Source of the DNA: Brevundimonas sp. UBA4553
GTDB taxonomy: Bacteria > Pseudomonadota > Alphaproteobacteria > Caulobacterales > Caulobacteraceae
Length of the DNA: 64,000 nucleotides
Reading direction: 5' to 3'
Assembly (NCBI RefSeq): GCF_002387245.1
Contig: NZ_DGLD01000021.1
Span: 62,001-126,000 of the forward strand
Shown here: positions 8,160-15,036 of the stretch, in pieces
Position numbering within the stretch: the stretch's first letter is position 1
Layout: the number at the start of each line of letters is the position of its first letter
The notes under the pieces: generated by a model
Told to the model about the DNA's origin: nothing
The model's database searches: none
Seen by the model: the letters and a program-made list of their open reading frames with translations, nothing else
Made by a program: the position numbers and the translations under genes

Positions 8160-9323
8160 ATGTCCTTTATCGCGCCCGCCGCCATGCCCATCAGCCGCAA
8201 TGAGCGGCGCAGCCGCATCGAAGCCCTGGCGGGTGTGCTCGAGGCGCAGGGGCTCGAGGCGCTGCTGCTCGGCTCCACTACGTCGCTACGCTATTTCACC
8301 GGTCTGGACTGGCATCCGTCCGAGCGGCTGCTGGGCGCGCTGATCCACGCCGACGGGCGGGTGGAGTATGTCTGCCCGCGTTTCGAGCTGGACAAGGTCA
8401 TGGGTCTGACAATGGCCGACGGCGCCGTTCCCGGTAAGATTCTGACGTGGCAGGAAGATGAGAACCCTTACGCTCTCGTCGGCGGGCGCCTCTCCTCGGG
8501 CGGACGACTGGCGGTGGACGAACTGGTCGGGGCCTTTGTCTGGCTGGGTCTGGCGCGGACCCTGGGTCAGGAGCGCCTGGTTGATGGCGGCCCGCTGACC
8601 ACACGGTTGCGCAGCATCAAGTCGAGCGCGGAAATCGCGCTGCTGACGCGCGCCAAGGCCATTACGCTGGAGGTTCAGCGTCGGACGCGCGACTGGTTGC
8701 AGGAGGGCGTCCTGACGTCCGAGGTGAAGGGCTTCATTGACGCCGAACACCGCAGGCTGGGCGGAGAGGGCGGCTCGTGGTTTTGCCTGGTCTCGTTCGG
8801 CGACGACACCTGTCTGCCGCACGGGGGCGAGGGGGATCGGGCGCTGAAGGCCGACGACGTGGTGCTGATCGACACCGGCACGCTGGTGGACGGCTATCAC
8901 TCGGACATCACGCGGACCTATGTGTTCGGCGAGCCCACGGCCGAGTTCCGGCGGGTCTGGGAGCACGAAAAGCAGGCGCAGGCCCTGGCTTTCGAGGCCG
9001 CGCAGCTCGGCGCCAGCTGCGAGAGCGTAGACGCTGCGGCGCGCGATTATCTGACCGCGCAGGGTTATGGCCCCGACTATCGTCTGCCGGGCCTGCCGCA
9101 TCGGACCGGACACGGCATCGGCCTGGATATCCACGAAGCGCCCAATCTGGTGCGAGGCGACCGGACGGTGCTTCAGGCCGGGATGTGCTTCTCGAACGAG
9201 CCCATGCTGGTGATCCCGGGCCAGTTCGGCGTGCGGTTGGAGGATCACTTCTACCTGACGGAACAGGGACCGGCGTGGTTCACCCTGCCGTCGCACAGCC
9301 TGGATGATCCGTTCGGCGTCTAG
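8160..9323 (+). CDS. M24-family aminopeptidase P / Xaa-Pro dipeptidase-like
   Basis: A 387-residue cytoplasmic metallopeptidase. Residues 20-150 are a creatinase-type N-terminal domain. The pita-bread catalytic domain shows the five metal ligands: two Asp in DTGTLVDGYHSDITRTY, His in HRTGHGIGLDIHE, Glu in SNEPM and Glu in RLEDHFYLTE. It probably cleaves Xaa-Pro bonds of short peptides. The stop shares the CTAG tetranucleotide with the stop of the convergent radical SAM gene. Confidence 0.88.
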   Translation: MSFIAPAAMPISRNERRSRIEALAGVLEAQGLEALLLGSTTSLRYFTGLDWHPSERLLGALIHADGRVEYVCPRFELDKVMGLTMADGAVPGKILTWQEDENPYALVGGRLSSGGRLAVDELVGAFVWLGLARTLGQERLVDGGPLTTRLRSIKSSAEIALLTRAKAITLEVQRRTRDWLQEGVLTSEVKGFIDAEHRRLGGEGGSWFCLVSFGDDTCLPHGGEGDRALKADDVVLIDTGTLVDGYHSDITRTYVFGEPTAEFRRVWEHEKQAQALAFEAAQLGASCESVDAAARDYLTAQGYGPDYRLPGLPHRTGHGIGLDIHEAPNLVRGDRTVLQAGMCFSNEPMLVIPGQFGVRLEDHFYLTEQGPAWFTLPSHSLDDPFGV

Positions 9324-9329
9324 CCGAAC
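9311..9329. terminator. Hairpin over two overlapping convergent stop codons
   Basis: GTTCGGC (9311-9317) pairs with GCCGAAC (9323-9329), loop GTCTA. The CTAG at 9320-9323 provides TAG on both strands. No T-run; terminator activity is uncertain. Confidence 0.4.
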
Positions 9330-10387
9330 AGCTCCAACTGGGGTCTCATCTCGGCGGGGACGCGGAACTGCGTCACATCAAGCGGTGTGCGGGGCGCATC
9401 GAGACCGTAGCGCTTGATCGCGGCCTTGAACCGGGCGGCGATCAGGTCGGCGACGGGGCCGGTTCCCTTCATGCGCTGGGCCCAGTCGGGGTCGTAGTCC
9501 TTGCCGCCGCGCGTCTGGCGGATCAGGGACATGACGCGGGCCGCGCGCTCGGGCCGGGCGTCGGCCAGCCATTCGCGGAACAGGTCCTTGATTTCCAGCG
9601 GAAGGCGCAGGGTCACATACATGGCCGAGCTCGCGCCGGCCTTCTGCGCCGCTTCGAGGATGGCTTCCATCTCGTGGTCGTTGAGGCCGGGAATGACGGG
9701 GGCGAAGCCGACGCCGACCGGGCAGCCGGCCTCGGCCAGTCGGCTGATCGCCTCCAGACGCTTGGCGGGAGTGGAGGCGCGCGGCTCCATCGCTCGCGCC
9801 AGGCCGCGATCCAGGGTGGTGATCGACACGAAGGCCGAGGCCAGGCCTTCGCGGCCCATGGGACCCAGAATGTCGGCGTCGCGGGCGATCAGCACCGACT
9901 TGGTGATGATGCTGAACGGGTGGTTGAAGCGCTGCATGACCTGCAGGATCGAGCGCGTCGATTGGGTCTCACGCTCGATCGGCTGATAGGGATCGGTGTT
10001 GCCGCCTATGTGGATGCGCTTGCAGACGTATCGGGGCTTGGCGAGCTCCTGTTCCAGCAGACTCGCCGCGTGGGGCTTGAAGAAGATCCGGCTCTCGAAA
10101 TCCAGACCCGGGGATAGGCCCATCCAGGCATGGGACGGACGGGCGTAGCAGTAGATGCAACCATGTTCGCAGCCCTTGTAGGGGTTGATGGAGCGATCGA
10201 AGCCGACGTCGGGACTGGTGTTCCTGGCGATGATGGTGCGCGCGTGTTCCGGTGAGAGGGTGGTGCGCAGCGGCGCGGCCGCTTCGTCCTGATCCGTCCA
10301 GCCGTCGTCGAATTCCTCGCGCCGGTCGGCTTCATACCGGCCCGAGTTGTTGGAGCGTGCGCCGCGTCCTTTCATCGCCGTCTTCAT
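9320..10387 (-). CDS. PA0069-family radical SAM protein
   Basis: A 355-residue protein with the radical SAM CxxxCxxC cluster in GCEHGCIYCYARPSH. The MKGRGARSN start region, DPYQPIERETQSTRSILQ and TTLDRGLARAMEPRASTP are typical of the PA0069 group, annotated as spore-photolyase-like. The substrate is unknown. The start at 10387 (MKTAMKGRG) was taken because the family begins at or near MKGRGAR; an internal ATG at 10375 is the alternative. Upstream in-frame sequence to 10549 overlaps the next gene and looks non-coding. Confidence 0.85.
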   Translation of the reverse strand: MKTAMKGRGARSNNSGRYEADRREEFDDGWTDQDEAAAPLRTTLSPEHARTIIARNTSPDVGFDRSINPYKGCEHGCIYCYARPSHAWMGLSPGLDFESRIFFKPHAASLLEQELAKPRYVCKRIHIGGNTDPYQPIERETQSTRSILQVMQRFNHPFSIITKSVLIARDADILGPMGREGLASAFVSITTLDRGLARAMEPRASTPAKRLEAISRLAEAGCPVGVGFAPVIPGLNDHEMEAILEAAQKAGASSAMYVTLRLPLEIKDLFREWLADARPERAARVMSLIRQTRGGKDYDPDWAQRMKGTGPVADLIAARFKAAIKRYGLDAPRTPLDVTQFRVPAEMRPQLELFG

Positions 10388-10439
10388 GAGACGAGGATGG
10401 CACAGGATTGGAACAAAGCAAGAACAAAAACTCGAGCGT

Positions 10440-10820
10440 CTATCGGTCAGGACGGGCGAGGATTTCCAGGACCGGACGCGCCTGATCGTTCGCGTCGCCC
10501 GGTTCAAAGGTCGGCTGAGGGACGCCAAAGGCGCGCAGGGCCAGAGCAACGGACTCAGCGCGGCGGCCCTGCAGGTTGGTGGTGGACGGCTCAGGCAGAC
10601 CGATCACCTTGAAGGCGACGCCGGGGCATTCTTTCGTCGCGCGCGCTGGCCACTCCATCGAAACTGTGGGCCGCAGGGTCGGGGCCTCTTCGTTGAAGTA
10701 AAGGGCGAGAATGCCGTTCGTGCACGGGCTTCTTTGCGTAGATGCGGTCGCCGCGACGGGCGGCCTCGGCGCGCATCCGATGAGAGCCAGGGTCGACAGG
10801 AGTAGGGCGAGGCGGCGCAT
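10440..10820 (-). CDS. Small lipoprotein with OmpA-like C-terminal half
   Basis: A 126-residue protein with a clear lipobox (LALIGC; Cys16). The C-terminal part, LQGRRAESVALALRAFGV, then a short Pro/Asp linker and ARPVLEILARP, matches the end of the OmpA/Pal peptidoglycan-binding fold, where RRAE and the terminal strand are conserved. The front half of that domain is shortened and contains two Cys. It may be a degenerate OmpA-like lipoprotein in the outer membrane. It lies upstream of, and in line with, the radical SAM gene on the minus strand. Confidence 0.7.
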   Translation of the reverse strand: MRRLALLLSTLALIGCAPRPPVAATASTQRSPCTNGILALYFNEEAPTLRPTVSMEWPARATKECPGVAFKVIGLPEPSTTNLQGRRAESVALALRAFGVPQPTFEPGDANDQARPVLEILARPDR

Positions 10821-10935
10821 CTCGTGATCCTTGCGAGGCGGCGGGATGGCCGCGAGCGTGGCATGGTTCGGAGCGTAACGGGAACCGTGTTCCGCGAGGG
10901 CTGCGGTGTTCCTTTAATCCATCCGGGAAAGCGAG

Positions 10936-10988
10936 CCCTCATCCGTCTCGCTTTGCGAGCCACCTTCTCCCGCAAGAGGAGTAAGGGA
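10936..10988. repeat. Intergenic double-hairpin repeat, copy 1
   Basis: Starts CCCTCATCCG, then hairpin CTCGC-ttt-GCGAG, then CCACCTTCTCCCGCAAG and a degenerate second arm (GAGGAGTAAGG). Same family as the copies at 12211-12261 and 12319-12369. It occupies part of the 354-bp gap between the lipoprotein gene and rplM; the rest of that gap is AT-rich upstream sequence and the rplM promoter. Confidence 0.8.
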
Positions 10989-11083
10989 GGGATTGCGGAT
11001 GCGAGAGTTGGGTATTTTAATACCGTTTACGATAAATCGTTTTAAATCAAAGATATGTCCTGAAAGTGTGTCGCTATCGGGTG

Positions 11084-11112
11084 TTGACCTCCTGTGGATG
11101 ACCCTCTATCAG
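11084..11112 (+). promoter_or_regulatory. Housekeeping promoter for rplM-rpsI
   Basis: TTGACC (11084-11089), 17-bp spacer, TATCAG (11107-11112). Transcription would begin near 11119, giving a leader of about 55 bases before the rplM ATG. Confidence 0.6.
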
Positions 11113-11174
11113 CACGCCTTCCGCTCATCCCTGTCTTGGGGTGGGCCGCACCGTTCGTCTTTAGGACCCTCAAT

Positions 11175-11651
11175 ATGCTGAAGAGCACTACGGCTTCGAT
11201 GAAGCCGGCAGAGGTCGAAAAGAAGTGGATCCACATCGACGCCGAAGGCGTCGTGGTGGGCCGCCTCGCGACCTTCATCGCCAACCGTCTGCGCGGCAAG
11301 CACCTGCCGACCTACACCCCGCACGTTGACATGGGCGACTACGTCGTCGTCACCAACGTCGACAAGGTGGTGTTCACCGGCAAGAAGAACACCGACAAGG
11401 TCTACTACCGCCACACCGGTCACCCGGGCGGCATCAAGCAGACGACCCCGGAGAAGGTCCTGAACGGCCGCTTCCCCGAGCGCGTGCTCGAGAAGGCCGT
11501 TGAGCGCATGCTGCCGAAGGAAAGCCCGCTGGCCCGCAAGCAGATGACGCACCTGCGTCTGTTCGCCGGCGCCGCGCACGACCACGAAGCCCAACAGCCG
11601 CAGACCATCGACTTCAAGTCGGCCTCGGCCAAGAACACCCGGAGCGTCTGA
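11175..11651 (+). CDS. rplM: Ribosomal protein L13 (uL13)
   Basis: A 158-residue 50S subunit protein. WIHIDAEGVVVGRLAT, YTPHVDMGDYVVV and YYRHTGHPGGIK are unmistakable L13 sequence. The ATG at 11175 (MLKSTTASMKP) was chosen with AGGA about 9 bases upstream and because Caulobacter L13 begins similarly; in-frame sequence back to 11094 lies inside the promoter. It is followed after two bases by rpsI, the usual L13-S9 operon. Confidence 0.97.
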   Translation: MLKSTTASMKPAEVEKKWIHIDAEGVVVGRLATFIANRLRGKHLPTYTPHVDMGDYVVVTNVDKVVFTGKKNTDKVYYRHTGHPGGIKQTTPEKVLNGRFPERVLEKAVERMLPKESPLARKQMTHLRLFAGAAHDHEAQQPQTIDFKSASAKNTRSV

Positions 11652-11653
11652 GC

Positions 11654-12142
11654 ATGACCGACGTGACTGCTGAAGCCACCGGCTTCGACGCCCTGAAGGG
11701 CCTGACCGCCTCGGCCGAGAACGACGCGCCCGTCTACGAGCAAAAGCTGGACGCCCAGGGCCGCGCCTACTCGACTGGCAAGCGCAAGAACGCGATCGCT
11801 CGCGTCTGGATCAAGCCGGGCACCGGCAAGATCACCATCAATGGCCGCGACCAGGAAGTTTACTTCGCTCGTCCCGTCCTGCGCATGATGATCGCTCAGC
11901 CGCTGACCGTTTCGGACCGCGCCACGCAATACGACGTGATCTGCACCGTCGAAGGTTCGGGCCTGTCGGGCCAGGCCGGCGCTATCCGCCACGGCCTGTC
12001 GCACGCTCTGACGCACTTCGAGCCGGAACTGCGCAAGGTCCTGAAGCCGCACGGCTTCCTGACCCGCGACAGCCGCGTCGTCGAGCGTAAGAAGTACGGC
12101 CGCGCCAAGGCACGCCGCAGCTTCCAGTTCTCGAAGCGCTAA
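11654..12142 (+). CDS. rpsI: Ribosomal protein S9 (uS9)
   Basis: A 162-residue 30S subunit protein with the alphaproteobacterial N-terminal extension (about 35 residues). The S9 core runs from GKRKNAIARVWIKPG through HGLSHAL to the C-terminal RRSFQFSKR, whose terminal Arg reaches the P-site tRNA. It is co-transcribed with rplM and ends with a strong terminator. Confidence 0.97.
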   Translation: MTDVTAEATGFDALKGLTASAENDAPVYEQKLDAQGRAYSTGKRKNAIARVWIKPGTGKITINGRDQEVYFARPVLRMMIAQPLTVSDRATQYDVICTVEGSGLSGQAGAIRHGLSHALTHFEPELRKVLKPHGFLTRDSRVVERKKYGRAKARRSFQFSKR

Positions 12143-12166
12143 TCGCTTTCTGGCGATTTGGATTTG

Positions 12167-12199
12167 GGGCGCTTCGGGGAAACCCGGAGCGCCCTTTTT
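12167..12199 (+). terminator. Terminator of the rplM-rpsI operon
   Basis: A 12-bp stem with one G-T pair (12167-12178 with 12183-12194), GAAA loop, followed directly by TTTTT. Confidence 0.9.
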
Positions 12200-12210
12200 C
12201 TTGGCTTTTT

Positions 12211-12261
12211 CCTTCTCCCCTTGCGGGAGAAGGTGGCGACCGCAGGTCGACGGATGAGGGG
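12211..12261. repeat. Intergenic double-hairpin repeat, copy 2 (inverted)
   Basis: Read on the minus strand: CCCCTCATCCG, stem CGACC-tgc-GGTCG, then CCACC and hairpin CCTTCTCCC-gcaa-GGGGAGAAGG. Inverted relative to copy 3, 57 bp away. Confidence 0.85.
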
Positions 12262-12318
12262 TTTCGCCCTCGTTTGAAGTCGTCGTCTGAAAGTCGCCAG
12301 ATTGTCGGGTCAGCAAGA

Positions 12319-12369
12319 CCCCTCATCCGACCCGCTGCGCGGGCCACCTTCTCCCGCAAGGGGAGAAGG
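12319..12369. repeat. Intergenic double-hairpin repeat, copy 3
   Basis: CCCCTCATCCG, stem CCCGC-tgc-GCGGG, then CCACC and a perfect hairpin CCTTCTCCC-gcaa-GGGGAGAAGG. It ends 14 bases before the argC start. Confidence 0.85.
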
Positions 12370-12383
12370 ATCAGGAGCGTAAG

Positions 12384-13319
12384 ATGACCCACACCATCTT
12401 CATCGACGGCGAGGCCGGGACCACGGGGCTGGAGATCCGCGAGCGTCTGGAGGCGCGCACGGATCTGGAGCTGATCCTGTTGGGCGAGCGTCGGCGCGAT
12501 GTCGCGGCGCGGCGCGAGGCGCTGAACAGCGCTGATGCGGTCATCCTGTGTCTGCCTGACGATGCAGCGAAAGAAGCCGTGTCGATGATCGAGAACCCCA
12601 GCGTGCGGGTCATCGACGCCTCGACGGCGTTCCGGGTCGATCCGGCCTGGACCTATGGTTTCGCCGAGATGGATGCGGGCCAGCGCGCGGCCATCGCCGC
12701 CTCGACGCGGGTGTCGAACCCCGGCTGCTATCCGACCGGGTTCATCGGCCTGATGCGGCCGCTGGTGCGGGCGGGTCTGGTGCCGGCCGGGCATCCGGTC
12801 ACGGTCAATGCGGTGTCGGGCTATTCCGGCGGCGGCAAGGCCATGATCGCCGAGTTCGAGGCCGAGGGCGCGTCGACCGCCTATCGTGCCTATGGCCTGA
12901 CGCTGAAGCACAAGCACGTGCCGGAAATGACCCAGCATACGGGCCTGTCGCGCAACGTCCTGTTCGCGCCCGCCGTGGGCAATTATCGCCAGGGGATGCT
13001 GGTCGAGGTTCCGCTGCACCTGTCCGTTCTACCGGAGACGCCCTCGGTCGAGCGGCTGCACGGCGCGCTGCTGGAGGCCTATGACGGCCAGCGCTTCGTC
13101 GAGGTCGCCGATCTGGACGAGACCGAGGCCATGACGGGCATCGAGCCCGAGGCCCTGAACGGCACCAACCGGATGCGTCTGCACGTCTTTGGTGATCGGG
13201 GCGGGGAGCAGGCGCGTCTGGTCGCTATGCTCGACAATCTGGGCAAGGGCGCCTCGGGTGCGGCGGTGCAGAACCTCAACATCATGCTGGGTCTGGACGA
13301 AGCGACCGGCCTGATCTGA
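12384..13319 (+). CDS. argC: N-acetyl-gamma-glutamyl-phosphate reductase (short type)
   Basis: A 311-residue arginine-pathway enzyme that reduces N-acetylglutamyl phosphate to the semialdehyde with NADPH. The Rossmann start FIDGEAGTTGLEIRERL and the active-site Cys in SNPGCYPTGF are seen, together with YSGGGKAMI and KHKHVPEM. The length fits the shorter ArgC type 2 class. CAGGAG precedes the ATG. The order rplM-rpsI-argC is common in Caulobacterales. Confidence 0.95.
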   Translation: MTHTIFIDGEAGTTGLEIRERLEARTDLELILLGERRRDVAARREALNSADAVILCLPDDAAKEAVSMIENPSVRVIDASTAFRVDPAWTYGFAEMDAGQRAAIAASTRVSNPGCYPTGFIGLMRPLVRAGLVPAGHPVTVNAVSGYSGGGKAMIAEFEAEGASTAYRAYGLTLKHKHVPEMTQHTGLSRNVLFAPAVGNYRQGMLVEVPLHLSVLPETPSVERLHGALLEAYDGQRFVEVADLDETEAMTGIEPEALNGTNRMRLHVFGDRGGEQARLVAMLDNLGKGASGAAVQNLNIMLGLDEATGLI

Positions 13320-13351
13320 ACCAAAGACGGCCGGCCGCCGTATAGGGGGGC

Positions 13352-13849
13352 ATGGACGCCGTATTTGATCGAAGGTCCGTGCTGCTGGGCGGCGTCGCCG
13401 TCGCCCTGTCGGGCTGTGCGCCGGAGGCGGCGGACGCCTCGGAGGGCCAGTGGGGCGGCTCGCCCTTTCGCCGGATCAGTGATGCGGACTGGAAGCGGCG
13501 GCTGGGTGACGCCTCATGGCGTGTGCTGCGTCATGAGGGGACGGAGCGCCCGTTCAGCAGCCCCCTGAACGACGAGCATCGGCGGGGAGTCTTTGTCTGC
13601 AAGGGCTGCGCCCTGCCGCTGTTTCAGTCGGGGTGGAAGTACGACAGCGGCACCGGCTGGCCCAGTTTCACGCGGGTCATGCAGGACAATATCGGGACCA
13701 AGACCGACCGCCTGATCGGCATCGCCCGCACTGAATACCACTGCGCCCGCTGTCTGGGGCATCAAGGGCATCTGTTCATGGATGGACCGGCGCCCACGGG
13801 GCGACGTTATTGCAACAACGGGGTGGCGCTGAGCTTTCGGCCCGCCTGA
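13352..13849 (+). CDS. msrB: Exported methionine-R-sulfoxide reductase B
   Basis: A 165-residue protein with an N-terminal twin-arginine-like or lipoprotein signal (DRRSVLLGGVAVALSGC; Cys is a plausible lipidation site at 22). The MsrB domain covers about 40-165, with zinc cysteines CKGC and CARC and catalytic Cys in RRYCNNGVAL (the RxCxN motif). It repairs Met-R-sulfoxide, here presumably in the periplasm. It starts 32 bases after argC. Confidence 0.92.
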   Translation: MDAVFDRRSVLLGGVAVALSGCAPEAADASEGQWGGSPFRRISDADWKRRLGDASWRVLRHEGTERPFSSPLNDEHRRGVFVCKGCALPLFQSGWKYDSGTGWPSFTRVMQDNIGTKTDRLIGIARTEYHCARCLGHQGHLFMDGPAPTGRRYCNNGVALSFRPA

Positions 13850-13855
13850 CATGGT

Positions 13856-14662
13856 TCAGGGGACGAGGCGAGGGGCCAGGTCCGGCGCGACTGCGATCAA
13901 GTCGCGCGCCACCAGGCTGGCGATGACAGCGGCGCCTTCGGGGCCGAGGTGGGTGTAGTCGAAATCATCGACATGGCGACCGTGTGCGGTCGCGGGCGGC
14001 GTCGCGGCGGGCGGAGTCGGCGGGGTGTTTCCTGCGCGCAGGGCCGCTTCGAAATCCGGCGGAGGCGCGCCCGGCGACAGGCGCGCGGCCTCAGACGCGC
14101 CAAGGCGCTGGACCAGCTCGGCGCTGGCGGCGTTCAAATCGATCAGGGGCGTGTTCGTCTCGACCGCGACCGCGCGGATGGCTTCGGCCCAGGGGAGCAG
14201 CGTGTTCTGAAGCTGGCCGTCCTTGAAATGGCGACGGGTCAGGGGCGTCAGCAAAACAGGGCGGGCGCCGCGGGCGCGGGCCTCTGCCACATAGGCGCGC
14301 AGGTTGGCGGAGAACTGGGTCGCCAGATCGGTGGAGCTGCGCTTGCCGGGCTGGTCGTTGTGACCGAACTGGATCATCACCCAGACGGTCTGATAACCCG
14401 GCGTCGCCATCTCGTTCAGCGCCAGATCCCAGGAGCCTTCGGTTCGATAGGTCGAGGTGCTGCGTCCCTGTCGGCCCAGGTTGACGCAGGCCAGGGCCGA
14501 CAGGACGTGACGGTCGCAGAAGGCGCCGCCCCAGCCGCTGCCGACCGCCGTCGTGGAATCGCCCACGAGGATGATCTTGTCAGCCTGGATGGGAGCGTCC
14601 TGGGCGGCCGCCGGGCTGGCCGCCATAGCCAGCGTCAAGGCTCCGAAAAGGACCGACTTCAT
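13856..14662 (-). CDS. SGNH/GDSL hydrolase, rhamnogalacturonan acetylesterase-like
   Basis: A 268-residue exported esterase: signal peptide (SVLFGALTLAMAASPAAAQ), GDS nucleophile motif in ILVGDSTTAVG, block III Asn in QFGHNDQPG and the C-terminal Asp/His pair in DYTHLG. This pattern fits family CE12-type deacetylases of pectin or other polysaccharides. A Pro/Ala-rich insert precedes the last motif. The start ATG overlaps the stop of the upstream membrane gene (ATGA, 14659-14662), so it is coupled to that gene and to phaC. A periplasmic esterase behind a PHA synthase is unexpected. Confidence 0.85.
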   Translation of the reverse strand: MKSVLFGALTLAMAASPAAAQDAPIQADKIILVGDSTTAVGSGWGGAFCDRHVLSALACVNLGRQGRSTSTYRTEGSWDLALNEMATPGYQTVWVMIQFGHNDQPGKRSSTDLATQFSANLRAYVAEARARGARPVLLTPLTRRHFKDGQLQNTLLPWAEAIRAVAVETNTPLIDLNAASAELVQRLGASEAARLSPGAPPPDFEAALRAGNTPPTPPAATPPATAHGRHVDDFDYTHLGPEGAAVIASLVARDLIAVAPDLAPRLVP

Positions 14663-15036
14663 TGACCCTTTCGGGCCTTCAGCGCGGATTCCACCGTCCC
14701 GCCGAACAGGATAGCGGCGATGATGACGAGCAGACCGTAGTCGTGGCCCGGAAAGAAGACCGGGATGGCGGCGCAGAAGATAAGGATCAGCGGAAAAAGG
14801 CTGGCCCAGACCGCGGTGGCGGCGGCCTCGGGGTGGATCATCGGCGGGCGCTGCGATCCCGACCGCCTGGCCAGGACGCCGTTGAAGACGACGAACAGGA
14901 CTGAGCAGACCACGGCCAGAAGAACATACTTCAGCATCTGGCCCGGTTCGCCAAACAGGCTGGCGGTCGCGACCAGAAGAGCGAGAGGGACGGCGGTGGC
15001 GAGCGCCAGCAGCAGGTTGGGTTCGATACGCTTCAA
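14659..15036 (-). CDS. Small membrane protein of unknown function (TTG start)
   Basis: About 125 residues with three to four hydrophobic segments (LLLALATAVPLALLVATASLF; LKYVLLAVVCSVLFVVF; LFPLILIFCAAIPVFF; YGLLVIIAAILFGG). The likely start is TTG at 15036, overlapping the phaC stop (TTGA, 15033-15036); the first residues would be MKRIEPNLLL. No ATG or GTG lies at a suitable place, and earlier in-frame codons lie inside phaC. The 3' end overlaps the esterase start by four bases. I do not recognise the family. Confidence 0.7.
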   Translation of the reverse strand: MKRIEPNLLLALATAVPLALLVATASLFGEPGQMLKYVLLAVVCSVLFVVFNGVLARRSGSQRPPMIHPEAAATAVWASLFPLILIFCAAIPVFFPGHDYGLLVIIAAILFGGTVESALKARKGQ

